DNA from: Nocardioides cremeus
GTDB taxonomy: Bacteria > Actinomycetota > Actinomycetes > Propionibacteriales > Nocardioidaceae
Reading direction: 5' to 3'
NCBI RefSeq assembly: GCF_030518195.1
Contig: NZ_JAULSC010000022.1
Span: forward strand, 1 to 64,000
DNA: 64,000 bases
The notes under the pieces are model-generated. The model saw only the letters and a list, made by a program, of their open reading frames with translations. It had not been told where the DNA came from and made no database searches. This document shows positions 37,046-47,468 of the stretch, in pieces. The stretch's first letter is position 1. Each line of letters starts with the position of its first letter. Both the position numbers and the translations under genes were made by a program.

Positions 37046-37987
37046 ATGCCAGCCCAGTCGCCCGCCGTCGAGATCGAGGTCGACGACAAGGTCGTGCGTG
37101 TCAGCAACCCCGACCGGGTCTACTTCCCGGAGTCCGGCGCCACCAAGCTCGACCTCGTCGAGTACTACATGGCGGTGGGCCCCGGCATCGTCAACGCGCT
37201 GTGGGAGCGACCCTGCATGCTGCACCGCTTCCCGAAGGGCCTGGCCGGCCCCAAGGTGCACCAGAAGCGGCTGCCGAAGGGTGCGCCGGACTGGGTCGAG
37301 ACCGTCGAGCTGCACTTCCCGCGCTTCGACCGCACCGCCGACGAGCTGTGCGTGACCGGGCTGGCCTCGGTCGTCTGGGCGGTGCAGATGTCGACGGTCG
37401 AGTTCCACCCCTGGAACAGCCGGCGTGCGGACACCGAGAAGCCCGACGAGTGGCGCATCGACCTCGACCCGGGTCCCGAGGCCGACTACGCGACGGTGCG
37501 CCGGGTCGCGCACGTGGCCCACGAGGTGCTCGACGAGCTGGGCGCGACCGGCTTCCCCAAGACCAGCGGCAGCAAGGGCCTGCACGTCTACGTCCGGATC
37601 CCGCCCGAGCACGGGTTCGCCCAGGTGCGCCGCGCGGCGCTGGCCTTCGCCCGCGAGGTCGAGCGCCGCAGCGCCGACGTCACGACGACCTGGTGGACCA
37701 AGGACCGCGACCCGGCGGCGGTCTTCGTCGACTACAACCAGAACGCCCGCGACCACACCATCGCGGCGGCGTACTCGGTGCGCGGGCTGCCCGACGCCCG
37801 CGTCTCGACGCCGCTGCGCTGGGACGAGGTCGACGACGCCGACCCGCGCGACCTGACCATCGCCACCGTGCCGCAGCGCTTCGCCGAGCTCGGCGACCTG
37901 CACGAGGCCATCGACGAGCACCCCTTCGACATCGCGCCGCTGCTGGAGTGGGCCGACCGCGACGACCTGCCCGTCGAGGAGGGCTGA
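37046..37987 (+). CDS. LigD-type polymerase domain protein (NHEJ primase-polymerase)
   Basis: 313 residues comprising just the polymerase domain of LigD. Motifs: VYFPESGATKLDLVEYY near the start, HRFPKGLAG, WRIDLDPGP with the two catalytic Asp residues (about 137-139), FPKTSGSKGLHVYV for nucleotide phosphate binding, and VFVDYNQNARDHTIAAAYSVR near 228. It extends DNA ends with ribonucleotides in end joining. No ligase, nuclease or Ku gene is next to it, so it is a stand-alone form. Leaderless start. Confidence 0.92.
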   Translation: MPAQSPAVEIEVDDKVVRVSNPDRVYFPESGATKLDLVEYYMAVGPGIVNALWERPCMLHRFPKGLAGPKVHQKRLPKGAPDWVETVELHFPRFDRTADELCVTGLASVVWAVQMSTVEFHPWNSRRADTEKPDEWRIDLDPGPEADYATVRRVAHVAHEVLDELGATGFPKTSGSKGLHVYVRIPPEHGFAQVRRAALAFAREVERRSADVTTTWWTKDRDPAAVFVDYNQNARDHTIAAAYSVRGLPDARVSTPLRWDEVDDADPRDLTIATVPQRFAELGDLHEAIDEHPFDIAPLLEWADRDDLPVEEG

Positions 37988-38045
37988 GCGCGCTTTCACC
38001 CTCAGGGGTTGAGCGGTCGCCTCGCGCCCGGGGCACAGGGGAGGC

Positions 38046-39653
38046 GTGAGTGCTCCCCGCCAGACCCCCGCCCGCCCCGCCCTCGACCGGGTCCGCCGCA
38101 CCGCCCGCGAGGTGTTCGGGCGGGACGAGCTGCGCCCCGGCCAGGCCGAGGCGTCCACGTCGCTGCTGGAGGGCCACGACGTGCTGCTCGTGGCACCGAC
38201 CGGTGCCGGCAAGTCGCTGACCTACCAGGTGCCGGGCCTGCTGCTCGACGGGCCGTGCGTGGTCGTGTCGCCGCTGATCGCGCTGCAGCAGGACCAGGTG
38301 GGTGGGCTGGTGGAGGCCGGGGTGCGTGCGGCCCGGCTCAGCTCGGCGGAGACCGAGAAGCAGCGCGAGGAGGTGCTCGTCGACCTCGAGGCCGGTGAGC
38401 TCGACTTCGTCTTCCTCTCGCCCGAGCAGCTCGCCGTCGACGAGGTGCGGCACCGGATCGCCGCGGCTCGTCCAGGGCTGGTCGCGGTCGACGAGGCGCA
38501 CTGCGTCTCGGCGTGGGGCCACGACTTCCGTCCCGACTACTTCCGTCTCGGCGAGCTCATCGACGACCTGGGCGAGCGCCCGGCCCGGCCGCGGGTGGTG
38601 GCGATGACCGCGACGGCCGCGCCGCCGGTGCGCGAGGACGTCACCGAGCGGCTGCACCTGCGCGAGCCGCGCACCGTGGTCACCGACTTCGCCCGCGAGA
38701 ACCTGTCGTTCCGGGTGGTGCCCGTGGCTGACGCCGCCGCGCAGCAGGCCGCGGTGCTCGAGGCCGCCGACGCCGAGGGCTGCGGCATCGTCTACTGCCG
38801 CACCCGCCCCACGACCGAGGAGTACGCCGAGCTGCTGGCCGGGCGCGGCCGCCGGGTGGCGGCGTACCACGCCGGGCTGCCGCAGCGCCGCCGGGCCGAG
38901 ACCCACGAGGCGTTCCTGGCCGGCGAGCTCGACGTCGTGGTGGCCACCTCCGCGTTCGGGATGGGCATCGACAAGCCCGACGTGCGCTGGGTGGTGCACG
39001 CACAGGCCCCGGAGTCGCCCGACACCTACTACCAGGAGGCCGGCCGGGCCGGCCGCGACGGCGAGAAGGCCTTGGCCACCCTGGTGCACCGCCCCGAGGA
39101 CCACTCGCTGGGCCGGTTCTTCGCCCCCGCCGTGCCCAAGCGCGCCGAGGTCGCCCGGGTGCTCGCGCTGGGTGACGACGTCGACGCCGCGACCGCGCAG
39201 GAGGAGACCGGGCTGAGCCGGCGCAAGGCCCAGCGCATCCGCAACCTCGCCGGGCTGGCGGTCGAGACCGGCCGGGGGACCGGGGTCGACGCGGTCATCG
39301 AGCTCGCCGAGGCGCACCGCAGCCTGGAGAAGTCCCGGGTCGAGATGATGCGGGCCTACGCCGAGACCTCGCGCTGCCGCGAGGAGCAGCTGCTGGCCTA
39401 CCTCGGCGCCTCGCTCGACGAGCGCTGCGGGCGCTGCGACACCTGCCTCGACGGTCGCGCCGACGAGGTCGAGGAGCCGCCCGCCGACTCGCCGTACGAG
39501 CTGCAGCAACGGGTGGTGCACCCGGAGTTCGGCGCCGGGGTCGTCAGCGACCTCGAGGCCGACCGGCTCACCGTGCTCTTCGACGACGTCGGCTACCGGA
39601 CCCTGGCCCTGGCGCTGGTCGAGCAGGAGGAGCTGCTGACGCCGGCGGGCTGA
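38046..39653 (+). CDS. recQ: RecQ-family ATP-dependent DNA helicase
   Basis: 535 residues. Walker A APTGAGKS (50-57), DEAH at 149-152 (AVDEAHC), motif [12 protein letters not shown], and motif [20 protein letters not shown] and [10 protein letters not shown]. The zinc-binding subdomain has Cys at SRCREEQ and [10 protein letters not shown] near 440. No HRDC domain is evident at the end; instead the last 50 residues resemble a small beta domain ([15 protein letters not shown]). GTG at 38046 begins the frame. It follows the LigD-polymerase gene, giving a small DNA-repair neighbourhood. Confidence 0.93.
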   Translation: MSAPRQTPARPALDRVRRTAREVFGRDELRPGQAEASTSLLEGHDVLLVAPTGAGKSLTYQVPGLLLDGPCVVVSPLIALQQDQVGGLVEAGVRAARLSSAETEKQREEVLVDLEAGELDFVFLSPEQLAVDEVRHRIAAARPGLVAVDEAHCVSAWGHDFRPDYFRLGELIDDLGERPARPRVVAMTATAAPPVREDVTERLHLREPRTVVTDFARENLSFRVVPVADAAAQQAAVLEAADAEGCGIVYCRTRPTTEEYAELLAGRGRRVAAYHAGLPQRRRAETHEAFLAGELDVVVATSAFGMGIDKPDVRWVVHAQAPESPDTYYQEAGRAGRDGEKALATLVHRPEDHSLGRFFAPAVPKRAEVARVLALGDDVDAATAQEETGLSRRKAQRIRNLAGLAVETGRGTGVDAVIELAEAHRSLEKSRVEMMRAYAETSRCREEQLLAYLGASLDERCGRCDTCLDGRADEVEEPPADSPYELQQRVVHPEFGAGVVSDLEADRLTVLFDDVGYRTLALALVEQEELLTPAG

Positions 39654-39693
39654 AGGGCCACCATAGGGGTCCGACCACAGACCGGAGCCCGCC

Positions 39694-40215
39694 GTGAGCC
39701 TCGCCGCCGACCTCTCCTACGAGTTCCGCCCCGCCAACCCGGTCCAGCGGGCCCTGCAGGCCCTGGTGGCCTCGCGTCCCGGCGCCTGGGTCTTCGCGCG
39801 CGTGCTGCCGCACCTCGACTCGCTGGTGCTGCGGCTCTCCGGCGGGCGACACACGGTGCCCGGGCTCCTGGCCGGGCTGCCGGTGGTGCAGGTGACCACC
39901 ACCGGGCGACGCTCGGGGCTGCCCCGGCAGACGCACCTGATCGGCATCCCGTACACCGACACCCTCGCGCTGCTCGGCACCAACTTCGGCCAGCACGACA
40001 CCCCGGCGTGGGTGCACAACCTCGAGGCCGACGCGCGCGCGGTCGTCGCCTACCGGGGCAGCAGCGTCGACGTGGTGGCCCGTCCCGCTGACGAGGAGGA
40101 GGCCGAGCAGGTGCTGCGCCGCTCCGAGGAGCTCTACGTCGGCTACCGGCGCTACCAGTCGCGGCTGGGCCACCGCCGCCTGCGGGTCTTCGTGCTGGAG
40201 CGGCCCGAGGGCTGA
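39694..40215 (+). CDS. Ddn-like deazaflavin (F420)-dependent oxidoreductase family protein
   Basis: 173 residues, DUF385 family. The F420-binding split-barrel signature [21 protein letters not shown] lies over two strands, followed by [21 protein letters not shown] and VDVVARPAD. Members reduce nitroimidazoles, quinones or other substrates with F420H2. It has the long N-terminal helix typical of the group. GTG start at 39694. Physiological substrate unknown. Confidence 0.85.
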   Translation: MSLAADLSYEFRPANPVQRALQALVASRPGAWVFARVLPHLDSLVLRLSGGRHTVPGLLAGLPVVQVTTTGRRSGLPRQTHLIGIPYTDTLALLGTNFGQHDTPAWVHNLEADARAVVAYRGSSVDVVARPADEEEAEQVLRRSEELYVGYRRYQSRLGHRRLRVFVLERPEG

Positions 40216-40253
40216 GGAGGGCCGGGCGGGGCGGTCTGAGAGGATCCGGCCTC

Positions 40254-40916
40254 GTGGGCATCCAGATCACTCCGAGCATCCTCAACGCCGACTTCGCGAG
40301 CATCGGGGCGGAGGTGGCCCGCATCCCCAGCGCCGACTGGGTGCACGTCGACGTGATGGACAACCACTTCGTGCCCAACCTGACCTTCGGCCCGACCATG
40401 GTCGAGGCGATCGCGCGCTCGACCGACATCCCGCTCGACGCGCACCTGATGATCAACGAGCCCGACCGGCACGCCCCGACGTACGTCGAGGCCGGCGCCG
40501 CGTCCGTGACCTTCCACGTCGAGGCGGCCGCCGCGCCGGTGCGGCTGGCCCGCGAGATCCGCTCGGCCGGTGGCCGGGCCAGCATGGCCCTCAAGCCGGC
40601 CACCCCGGTGGAGCCCTACGAGGACCTGCTGCCCGAGCTCGACATGCTGCTGCTGATGACGGTCGAGCCCGGCTTCGGCGGCCAGAAGTTCCTCGACCTG
40701 GTGCTGCCCAAGATCCGCCGCGCCCGCGCCCTGATGGACAAGCACGGCGTCGAGACCTGGCTGCAGGTCGACGGCGGCGTCTCGCTCGAGACCATCGAGC
40801 GCTGCGCCGAGGCCGGCGCCGACGTGTTCGTGGCCGGGTCGGCCGTCTACTCCGCCGAGGACCCCGACGCGATGGTCGAGCAGCTGCGGGCCTCCGCCGC
40901 CGCAGCCCAGGCGTGA
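40254..40916 (+). CDS. rpe: Ribulose-phosphate 3-epimerase
   Basis: 220 residues. It interconverts ribulose 5-phosphate and xylulose 5-phosphate. Motifs: [31 protein letters not shown] with metal His and Asp, [16 protein letters not shown] and [10 protein letters not shown]. The full set of metal and phosphate ligands is present. GTG at 40254. Ribulose 5-phosphate is also the RibBA substrate of the operon just downstream, a metabolic link. The stop overlaps the next start by four bases. Confidence 0.96.
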   Translation: MGIQITPSILNADFASIGAEVARIPSADWVHVDVMDNHFVPNLTFGPTMVEAIARSTDIPLDAHLMINEPDRHAPTYVEAGAASVTFHVEAAAAPVRLAREIRSAGGRASMALKPATPVEPYEDLLPELDMLLLMTVEPGFGGQKFLDLVLPKIRRARALMDKHGVETWLQVDGGVSLETIERCAEAGADVFVAGSAVYSAEDPDAMVEQLRASAAAAQA

Positions 40917-41359
40917 GCGACGTCGCCCGGGCGGCCCGGCTGCTGCGCGAAGCCACCCGGGACCTCGGCGTCGCCGAGCTGTCCCGGCCCGTGCCGTCGT
41001 GCCCGGGGTGGACGGTCTCCGACGCACTGACCCACGTCGCCGAGAACCTCGCCGGGGACCTGGCCGAGGCCGGGCTCCACCCGGAGACCGCCGACGTGCT
41101 CACGGCCTACGAGCTGCACGCCGCCGAGCTGCCGCGGGCGGAGTTCCAGGTGCTCGACATGACGTTGCACGCCTGGGACATCGGGCAGGCGCTGGGGCGG
41201 CCCGTCGAGCTCGGCGACGCCGACCTCGACCTCCTCGAGACCTTCGCCATGGCGGCGGGGGACCGGTTGCGCGACGACGACGCGTTCCGCCCGGTGCCGG
41301 CCCCCGCCGGTGCCGACCGCCCGACGCGGGTGCTGGCGGCGTACGGCCGGACCCCCTGA
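40913..41359 (+). CDS. DinB/MDMPI-fold protein (TIGR03086-like)
   Basis: 148 residues. Residues [21 protein letters not shown] form the first helices of the mycothiol-dependent maleylpyruvate-isomerase fold; H40 and H127-like positions in [14 protein letters not shown] supply the metal site. Such proteins bind Zn or Ni and many are of unknown function in mycothiol-dependent reactions. GTG at 40913 overlaps the rpe stop by four bases. It is shorter than the full MDMPI family and lacks the C-terminal sterol-carrier-like domain. Confidence 0.75.
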   Translation: MSDVARAARLLREATRDLGVAELSRPVPSCPGWTVSDALTHVAENLAGDLAEAGLHPETADVLTAYELHAAELPRAEFQVLDMTLHAWDIGQALGRPVELGDADLDLLETFAMAAGDRLRDDDAFRPVPAPAGADRPTRVLAAYGRTP

Positions 41360-41505
41360 GCCAGCCGGCCGTGGGCATCCGCCACGTCACGACACCGGGT
41401 GCGACGACCGCTGCGCGCACGTCGTCGTCGTCGACGTGTGGTGGGTCTCACCCCCGGCCCCGGGTGGGCGTGTGGGAGACTGCGGGGGACGAGTGAACAT
41501 TGCTC

Positions 41506-41647
41506 GCGTGCTCTGGGGTCGGTGAAAATCCGAGCCGGCGGTGACTGGCCGAGAGGCCGGAAGTCCGCGACCCGGTCACCGCCAGTGACCGGTTGACCAG
41601 GTGTGAGTCCTGGACCGACGGTCAAAGTCCGGATGGGAAGTGCACGC
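41506..41647 (+). promoter_or_regulatory. FMN riboswitch (RFN element)
   Basis: The aptamer core is clear: GGGGTCGGTGAAAATCCGAG at the 5' side, AGTCCGCGACC, GTGTGAGTCCTGGACCGACGG, then AAAGTCCGGATGGGAAG. The closing P1 helix is GCGTGC (41506-41511) with GCACGC (41642-41647). FMN binding would lower expression of the rib genes. A small hairpin GGTCCG/CGGACC (41706-41720) just before the ribD Shine-Dalgarno could be the expression platform. Confidence 0.95.
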
Positions 41648-41735
41648 ACAGCAGGCTCATCCGCCGACGCTTCGCGCGCGGCGCGGGTCCGCAGTCAGCC
41701 CCGGGGTCCGCGACGGACCGAGAAGGGCGGCGGAC

Positions 41736-42821
41736 ATGGCCGGCACGAGCGACGTCGAGCGCGACGCGATGCGTCGTGCGCTCGAGCTCGCCGCACGCCC
41801 CGGCGCCCCGCTGCACCCCAACCCCCGGGTCGGCTGCGTGCTCCTGCGCCCCGACGGCAGCACCCTGGCCGAGGGCCACCACCGCGGCGTCGGCACCCCG
41901 CACGCCGAGGTCGACGCCCTGGCCCGCGCCGGGGCCGAGGCCCGCGGCGCGACGGCCGTGGTCACCCTCGAGCCCTGCGACCACACCGGCCGCACCGGCC
42001 CCTGCTCGCAGGCCCTCGTCGCCGCCGGCGTACGCCGCGTGGTGCTGGCCCAGCGCGACCCCAACCCGCTCGCGGCCGGCGGGGCCCAGACCCTGCGAGC
42101 CGCCGGCATCGAGGTCGAGGCCGGGCTGATGGCCGCCGAGGCGACCGCCCTCAACCGGGTCTGGACCTTCGCGGTCGAGCACGGGCGACCGTTCGTGACC
42201 TGGAAGCTGGCGACCACCATCGACGGGCGCAGCGCCGCAGCCGACGGGACCAGCCGCTGGGTCAGCAGCACCGCCTCGCGCCGCGACACCCACCGCCTGC
42301 GGGCGCTGGCCGACACGATGCTGGTCGGCACCGGCACGGTCGCCGTCGACGACCCGTTGCTGACCGTGCGCGACGCCGACGACCGGCCGCTGCCGCGCCA
42401 GCCGCTGCGCGTGGTGATGGGGCGCCGCGACCTCGACCCGGGCACGCGCCTGCTGGCCCCGGTCGCCGGTGTCGACGACGCGCCCACCCTGCACCTGCGC
42501 ACCCGCGACCCCCACGAGGCCCTGGCCGAGCTGGCCGCCCGGGAGCGCCGCCACGTCTTCCTCGAGGGCGGGCCCACCCTGGCCGCCTCGTTCCTGGCCG
42601 CCGGTCTCGTCGACGAGGTCGTCGCCTACGTCGCGCCGTTCCTGCTCGGCGCCGGGCGCAGCGCCGTGGCAGACCTGGGCATCACCACCATCGCCGACGC
42701 ATGGCGCCCCGAGGTGCTCGACGTCGCGGTGCTCGAGCCGGTCGTCGCCGGCGAGCAGCCGGACGTCCGGTTCACGCTCGCCCCACCCGCCCCCACCCCA
42801 CCCGCACGAGGAGACGCCTGA
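41736..42821 (+). CDS. ribD: Riboflavin deaminase/reductase
   Basis: 361 residues. The N-terminal deaminase carries the zinc site H56-A57-E58 and [11 protein letters not shown] with C81 and C90. The C-terminal reductase domain has [19 protein letters not shown] and [18 protein letters not shown]-type NADPH strands. It makes the ribityl pyrimidine. The ATG at 41736 follows AAGGGCGG; the longer frame would run into the riboswitch. The stop overlaps the ribE start by one base. Confidence 0.96.
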   Translation: MAGTSDVERDAMRRALELAARPGAPLHPNPRVGCVLLRPDGSTLAEGHHRGVGTPHAEVDALARAGAEARGATAVVTLEPCDHTGRTGPCSQALVAAGVRRVVLAQRDPNPLAAGGAQTLRAAGIEVEAGLMAAEATALNRVWTFAVEHGRPFVTWKLATTIDGRSAAADGTSRWVSSTASRRDTHRLRALADTMLVGTGTVAVDDPLLTVRDADDRPLPRQPLRVVMGRRDLDPGTRLLAPVAGVDDAPTLHLRTRDPHEALAELAARERRHVFLEGGPTLAASFLAAGLVDEVVAYVAPFLLGAGRSAVADLGITTIADAWRPEVLDVAVLEPVVAGEQPDVRFTLAPPAPTPPARGDA

Positions 42822-43444
42822 TGTTCACCGGCATCGTCGAGGAGCTCGGCACGGTCGCCGCGATCGACGACCTCACCGACGCCATCCGACTCACGATCAG
42901 CGCCAGCGAGGTGCTCGAGGGCACCGGCCTGGGCGACTCGATCGCCGTCAACGGCTGCTGCCTGACGGTGGTCTCCGTCGACGGTGGCGCCTGGACCGCC
43001 GACGTGATGAAGGAGTCGCTCGACAAGACCTCGATGGGTGCGGTCCGCCCCGGCGACCCGGTCAACCTCGAGCGCGCCGTCACCGCCGAGAAGCGCCTCG
43101 GCGGCCACATCGTGCAGGGCCACGTCGACGGTGTCGGCGAGGTGCTGCGCCGCGAGCCCAGCGAGCACTGGGAGGTCGTGGAGATCTCCCTGCCGCCCGG
43201 GCTGGCGCGCTACCTGGTCGACAAGGGCTCGATCACCGTCGACGGCGTCAGCCTCACCGTCGTCGAGGCCGGCCCGACCAGCTTCACCATCAGCCTGATC
43301 CCCGAGACCCTGGCGCGCACCACGCTCGGCCAGCGCCGGCCGGGGGACCGGGTCAACCTCGAGGTCGACATCCTCGCCAAGCACGTCGAGAAGCTGTTGG
43401 CGGCCCAGCTGCCCAGCGGCCAGCAGAAGGAGCAGGACGCATGA
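42821..43444 (+). CDS. ribE: Riboflavin synthase, alpha subunit
   Basis: 207 residues. Two tandem lumazine-binding barrels: the first starts [12 protein letters not shown], the second TGKxxG-type [14 protein letters not shown] (about 93-106). Motif [11 protein letters not shown] and later [11 protein letters not shown] are the paired binding sites. The enzyme dismutates two dimethylribityllumazines to riboflavin. It overlaps ribD by one base and ribBA by four. Confidence 0.97.
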   Translation: MFTGIVEELGTVAAIDDLTDAIRLTISASEVLEGTGLGDSIAVNGCCLTVVSVDGGAWTADVMKESLDKTSMGAVRPGDPVNLERAVTAEKRLGGHIVQGHVDGVGEVLRREPSEHWEVVEISLPPGLARYLVDKGSITVDGVSLTVVEAGPTSFTISLIPETLARTTLGQRRPGDRVNLEVDILAKHVEKLLAAQLPSGQQKEQDA

Positions 43445-44754
43445 CCGAGCAGAACCCCACGCTGCAGCGCATCCGCCTCGACAGCGTCGAGCGCGCGGTC
43501 GCCGACATCGCCGCCGGCAGGGCGGTCGTGGTCGTCGACGACGAGGACCGCGAGAACGAGGGCGACATCATCTTCGCCGCGGCCAAGGCCACGCCCGAGC
43601 TGATGGCCTTCACCATCCGCCACTCCAGCGGCGTGATCTGCGTTCCGATGCCGGCCGACATGCTCGACCGGCTCGAGATCCCGCTGATGACCCCGCACAA
43701 CAAGGACAAGCTGCGCACGGCGTACACGATCTCGGTCGACGCCCGCGACGGCGTCTCCACCGGCATCTCCGCCGCCGACCGCGCGCACACCGCGCGGGTG
43801 CTGGCCGACTCCGCCACCGAGCCGTGGGAGATCACCCGCCCCGGCCACGTCTTCCCGCTGCGCTACCGCGAGGGTGGGGTGCTGGTGCGCCGCGGCCACA
43901 CCGAGGCGGCCGTCGACCTGGCTCGGCTCGCCGGCCTGACGCCGGCCGGCGTGCTGGTCGAGGTCGTCAACGACGACGGCACGATGAAGCGGGCCGTCGA
44001 GCTGCGCGAGTTCGCCGACGAGCACGGCCTGGCGATGATCTCGATCGAGGACCTGGTCCGCTACCGGCGCCGCCACGAGACGCTGGTCGAGCGGGCCGCG
44101 GTGACCCGGCTGCCCACCCGCCACGGCGAGTTCACGGCCTACGGCTACCGCATCACCGTCGACGGCTCCGAGCACGTCGCGCTGGTGCACGGCGACCCGG
44201 CCGACCTGGCCACCGACGAGCCGGTGCTGACCCGGGTGCACTCGGAGTGCCTGACCGGCGACGTGCTGCACTCCTTCCGCTGCGACTGCGGGCCCCAGCT
44301 CGACGAGGCCCTCGAACGGGTGGTGGCCGAGGGCCGCGGCGTCGTGGTCTACCTGCGCGGCCACGAGGGCCGCGGCATCGGCCTGCTCGGCAAGCTGCAG
44401 GCCTACCAGCTGCAGGACGGCGGCCGCGACACCGTCGACGCCAACCTCGACCTGGGACTGCCGGCCGACGCGCGCCACTACGGCACCGCCACCCAGATCC
44501 TGCGCGACCTCGGGGTGCGCTCGGTGCGGCTGATGACCAACAACCCCGACAAGGTCAGCAGCCTGGAGGACTTCGGGGTGCCGGTCGCCGAGCGGGTCCC
44601 GCTGACCCCGCACCCCAACGACCACAACCTGACCTACCTGCTGACCAAGCGCGACCGGATGGGCCACGTGCTGCCCGACCTGGTCGACCCGGCCGATCCC
44701 GCAGACCCCGCAGTCGACCCCGCCGACGACCCCGCCACGAACGGAGCCATCTGA
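43441..44754 (+). CDS. ribBA: GTP cyclohydrolase II / DHBP synthase fusion
   Basis: 437 residues. The N-terminal RibB domain (about 1-205) has [15 protein letters not shown] and [27 protein letters not shown] divided over two stretches, with its acidic metal ligands. The RibA domain (about 210-400) has zinc site [20 protein letters not shown] and the GTP motif [14 protein letters not shown]. It feeds both branches of riboflavin synthesis from ribulose 5-phosphate and GTP. The C-terminal DPADPADPA tail is a low-complexity extension. Confidence 0.97.
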   Translation: MTEQNPTLQRIRLDSVERAVADIAAGRAVVVVDDEDRENEGDIIFAAAKATPELMAFTIRHSSGVICVPMPADMLDRLEIPLMTPHNKDKLRTAYTISVDARDGVSTGISAADRAHTARVLADSATEPWEITRPGHVFPLRYREGGVLVRRGHTEAAVDLARLAGLTPAGVLVEVVNDDGTMKRAVELREFADEHGLAMISIEDLVRYRRRHETLVERAAVTRLPTRHGEFTAYGYRITVDGSEHVALVHGDPADLATDEPVLTRVHSECLTGDVLHSFRCDCGPQLDEALERVVAEGRGVVVYLRGHEGRGIGLLGKLQAYQLQDGGRDTVDANLDLGLPADARHYGTATQILRDLGVRSVRLMTNNPDKVSSLEDFGVPVAERVPLTPHPNDHNLTYLLTKRDRMGHVLPDLVDPADPADPAVDPADDPATNGAI

Positions 44755-45230
44755 TGAGCGGCCACGGAGCCCCCACCGCCGAGCCTGTCGACTGCAGCGA
44801 CCTGCGGGTCGCCGTCGTCGCCGCGTCCTGGCACACCGAGGTCATGGACGGCCTGCTCGCCGGCGCGCAGCGCGCCGCCGACGACTTCTCGGTGCGCGAC
44901 CTCGAGGTTGTGCGGGTGCCGGGCACCTTCGAGCTGCCCGTGGTCGCCTCGGCGCTGGCCGAGCGGGGCTACGACGCCGTGATCGCGCTGGGCGTCGTCA
45001 TCCGCGGCGGCACCCCGCACTTCGACTACGTCTGCAACGCCGCCACCGACGGCCTGGGCCGGGTCGCCCTCGACCACACCGTGCCCATCGGCTTCGGGGT
45101 GCTGACCTGCGACGACGACCAGCAGGCGCTCGACCGCGCCGGGCTGGCGGGGTCGAAGGAGGACAAGGGCTACGAGGCCACCGCTGCCGCCCTGCACACC
45201 GCCCGCACCCTGCGCTCGCTGCGCGGCTGA
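44754..45230 (+). CDS. ribH: Lumazine synthase
   Basis: 158 residues. It condenses the ribityl pyrimidine and dihydroxybutanone phosphate. [34 protein letters not shown] and [20 protein letters not shown] each fall on active-site strands; the catalytic His (HF in TPHFDYV) is present. It forms the icosahedral or pentameric capsid in other species. It overlaps ribBA by one base and ends the operon. Confidence 0.96.
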   Translation: MSGHGAPTAEPVDCSDLRVAVVAASWHTEVMDGLLAGAQRAADDFSVRDLEVVRVPGTFELPVVASALAERGYDAVIALGVVIRGGTPHFDYVCNAATDGLGRVALDHTVPIGFGVLTCDDDQQALDRAGLAGSKEDKGYEATAAALHTARTLRSLRG

Positions 45231-45248
45231 GCGGGCCCCGCCCCGACG

Positions 45249-45311
45249 GGAGTTTTGTCGGGCGCCCGACGAAACTCGCGCCGGGACGATGAAGCTTCAT
45301 CGTCCCGGCGC
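45249..45311. terminator. Two adjacent palindromes downstream of ribH
   Basis: GAGTTTTGTCGGGC pairs with GCCCGACGAAACTC (about 45250-45277) with one non-Watson-Crick position. A second perfect 34-bp palindrome centred on AAGCTT spans 45278-45311. They lie directly after the operon. Tandem terminators or REP-like elements are both possible. Confidence 0.6.
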
Positions 45312-45374
45312 CAGTTCCGTGGTGGAGCCTCCCGCCCCGCACACCCGCGCCGCCGGCTCTGAGAGGCTGGAGCG

Positions 45375-45713
45375 ATGAGCGCAGGACTGACGGGAGTGGT
45401 GGTCGCGGTCGTGGTGGCCGTGGGGGTGCTGGTGTGGCTGGTGGCCGAGACGGCGCTGGGCCGGGGCGCGGACCGCTTGCGCGCACGCCCCCCGGTCGCC
45501 GAGCGCTGGCAGCGCCGCACGGGCCTGCGCAGCGCGGCCTTCGTGGTGCTCGGCCTGGGGGCCGGCGCCGGCGTGCTCGGCGCGGCCGCCCTGGTCGGGG
45601 GTGCCACCAACCGTGGGGCCGGGCTCGACCTCGTCGGGCTGGCGATGGCGCTGGTGCTGGTCGGGGTCAGCCTGCTGGCGACGTGGTGGCGCCTGGCTGG
45701 CCGGCGTCGGTGA
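45375..45713 (+). CDS. Small membrane protein, 112 aa
   Basis: Three hydrophobic segments (about 5-26, 52-72 and 82-104). The first is Val-rich, and a basic stretch (RGADRLRARP) follows it, then an RQRRT-like segment before the second helix. The end has RRR. GGAG lies five bases before the ATG. No family assigned. Confidence 0.6.
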   Translation: MSAGLTGVVVAVVVAVGVLVWLVAETALGRGADRLRARPPVAERWQRRTGLRSAAFVVLGLGAGAGVLGAAALVGGATNRGAGLDLVGLAMALVLVGVSLLATWWRLAGRRR

Positions 45714-45866
45714 GGCGCGAGCGCCACTCGGCGGGCCGCAGCGAGGCGCGGTCGGTGGGGCGGGGCCAGCGCAGGCCGGCCAGGGGGTGAGGGGCGTCCA
45801 CGGGACCATCGTGTCGTGCAGGTCTCGTTCCCGCGATCCGATACCGGGCGCCGCAGGCCCACCACC

Positions 45867-45872
45867 TAGGCT
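45867..45872 (+). promoter_or_regulatory. -10 hexamer TAGGCT for hisE-hisG
   Basis: It ends eight bases before the GTG of hisE, implying a leaderless transcript. Confidence 0.45.
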
Positions 45873-45880
45873 GGTCCATC

Positions 45881-46144
45881 GTGAAGACGTTCGAGGAGCT
45901 GTGGACCGAGCTGGCCGAGAAGGCCCGGACCCGTCCCGAGGGATCGGGCACCGTGCGAGAGCTCGACGCGGGGGTCCATGCGATCGGCAAGAAGCTGGTC
46001 GAGGAGGCCGCCGAGTCCTGGATGGCCGCCGAGCACGAGGGCAAGGAGCGCGCGGCCGAGGAGATCAGCCAGCTGCTCTACCACGTGCAGGTCCTGATGC
46101 TCGGGCTCGGCCTCGAGCTCGACGACGTCTACACCCACCTCTGA
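45881..46144 (+). CDS. hisE: Phosphoribosyl-ATP pyrophosphatase
   Basis: 87 residues, the usual single-domain form. It hydrolyses PR-ATP to PR-AMP in histidine synthesis. The MazG-like metal site is in [18 protein letters not shown] and [15 protein letters not shown], with the Glu/Glu/Asp ligands. GTG start at 45881. hisG follows 12 bases later. Confidence 0.95.
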   Translation: MKTFEELWTELAEKARTRPEGSGTVRELDAGVHAIGKKLVEEAAESWMAAEHEGKERAAEEISQLLYHVQVLMLGLGLELDDVYTHL

Positions 46145-46156
46145 GAGGCCACCGCC

Positions 46157-47005
46157 ATGTCGTTGCTGAGAGTGGCGGTCCCCAACAAGGGATCGCTGTC
46201 CGTCTCCGCCTCCGAGATCCTCAAGGAGAGCGGCTACCGCCAGCGTGAGGACTCCAAGCAGCTCACGCTCACCGACGCCGAGAACGGTGTCGAGTTCTTC
46301 TACCTGCGCCCGCGCGACATCGCGCTGTACGTCGGCGAGGGCACCCTCGACGTCGGCATCACCGGGCGCGACCTGCTGCGCGACTCGGGCGCGAAGGCCG
46401 ACGAGGCGCTCGACCTGGGCTTCGGTCGCAGCCGCTTCCGCTTCGCTGCGCGACCCGGGCGCTACACCGAGCTCTCCGACCTCGCCGGGGCGCGGATCGC
46501 GACGTCGTACACCGGAGTCGTGCGCGCCTTCCTGGAGGAGCGCGGCATCGAGGCCAGCGTCACCCGCCTCGACGGCGCCGTCGAGACCAGCATCCAGCTC
46601 GGTGTCGCCGACGTGATCGCCGACGTCGTGGAGACCGGCAGCACGCTGCGCCAGGCCGGCCTGGAGGTCTTCGGCGAGACGATCCTGGAGTCGTCGGCGG
46701 TGCTCATCACCCGCACCGGCGACGTCCCGGAAGGCTTCGAGTCGCTCAAGCGGCGCATCGAGGGCGTGCTGGTGGCGCGCAGCTACGTGATGATGGACTA
46801 CGACATCCCCAGCGACCAGGTCGCCGACGCGGTGCGCCTGACCCCCGGGATCGAGAGCCCCACGGTCGCCCCGCTGCATCGCGAGGGCTGGTCGGCGGTG
46901 CGGGCCATGGTCCCGCGTGCCGGCGCGCAGCGGCTGATGGACCAGCTGTGGCAGCTCGGGGCCCGCGGCATCCTGCTCACCGACATCCATGCCTGCCGCC
47001 TCTGA
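46157..47005 (+). CDS. hisG: ATP phosphoribosyltransferase (long form)
   Basis: 282 residues. First enzyme of histidine synthesis. VPNKGSLSVSASEILKESGY starts the catalytic part, and DIALYVGEGTLDVGITGRDLL the PRPP-linked region; DVIADVVETGSTLRQAGL is the phosphate loop. The C-terminal ACT-like domain (about 212-282, YDIPSDQVADA and TPGIESPTVAPL) is the histidine feedback site, as in long HisG. The 3' end overlaps the next gene by 17 bases. Confidence 0.96.
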   Translation: MSLLRVAVPNKGSLSVSASEILKESGYRQREDSKQLTLTDAENGVEFFYLRPRDIALYVGEGTLDVGITGRDLLRDSGAKADEALDLGFGRSRFRFAARPGRYTELSDLAGARIATSYTGVVRAFLEERGIEASVTRLDGAVETSIQLGVADVIADVVETGSTLRQAGLEVFGETILESSAVLITRTGDVPEGFESLKRRIEGVLVARSYVMMDYDIPSDQVADAVRLTPGIESPTVAPLHREGWSAVRAMVPRAGAQRLMDQLWQLGARGILLTDIHACRL

Positions 47006-47459
47006 GGGCGGCGCGGGGCCGTCGGCTCCCGCCCTGCCGGTGACCTTCCGCCCGCTCGGCCCGCGCATCGTCGGCATCGGGCTCGGCGTCGCCCTCCTCG
47101 TGGTCTTCGCGGCCGCGTGGATCAGCTTCGGGCCCGACGTGCGTGCCCGGTTCACCTTCTTCCAGCGCAGCACCCTGGTCTTCCTGGGGGCGCTGGGCTT
47201 CGGTGCCATCTTCGCGCTGGTGCGCTCCCGCGTCGACGCGGAGCGTGGGCGCCTGGTGGTCGTCAACGGGTTCCGGCGCCGCGAGCTGGCGTGGGAGCAG
47301 GTGGTGAGCGTGCGGATGCCCCCGGGCGCGCCGTGGGCCACCCTCGACCTCAGCGACGGCACGACCCTCGCGGCGATGGGCATCCAGGGCTCCGACGGCG
47401 CCCGGGCCCAGCAGGCGGTCCGGCAGCTGCGCGCGATCGTCGCCGACCCGCCGCACTGA
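46989..47459 (+). CDS. Membrane protein with bacterial PH domain (bPH_6-like)
   Basis: 156 residues. Two hydrophobic helices (about 30-50 and 62-80) flank a short loop, then a small beta domain with GRLVVVNGFRRRELAWEQVVSV, the pattern of PF10756. It is common next to hisG in actinobacteria. ATG at 46989 overlaps the hisG 3' end, so expression is coupled. Function unknown. Confidence 0.8.
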   Translation: MPAASEGGAGPSAPALPVTFRPLGPRIVGIGLGVALLVVFAAAWISFGPDVRARFTFFQRSTLVFLGALGFGAIFALVRSRVDAERGRLVVVNGFRRRELAWEQVVSVRMPPGAPWATLDLSDGTTLAAMGIQGSDGARAQQAVRQLRAIVADPPH

Positions 47460-47468
47460 CCGAGCCGG

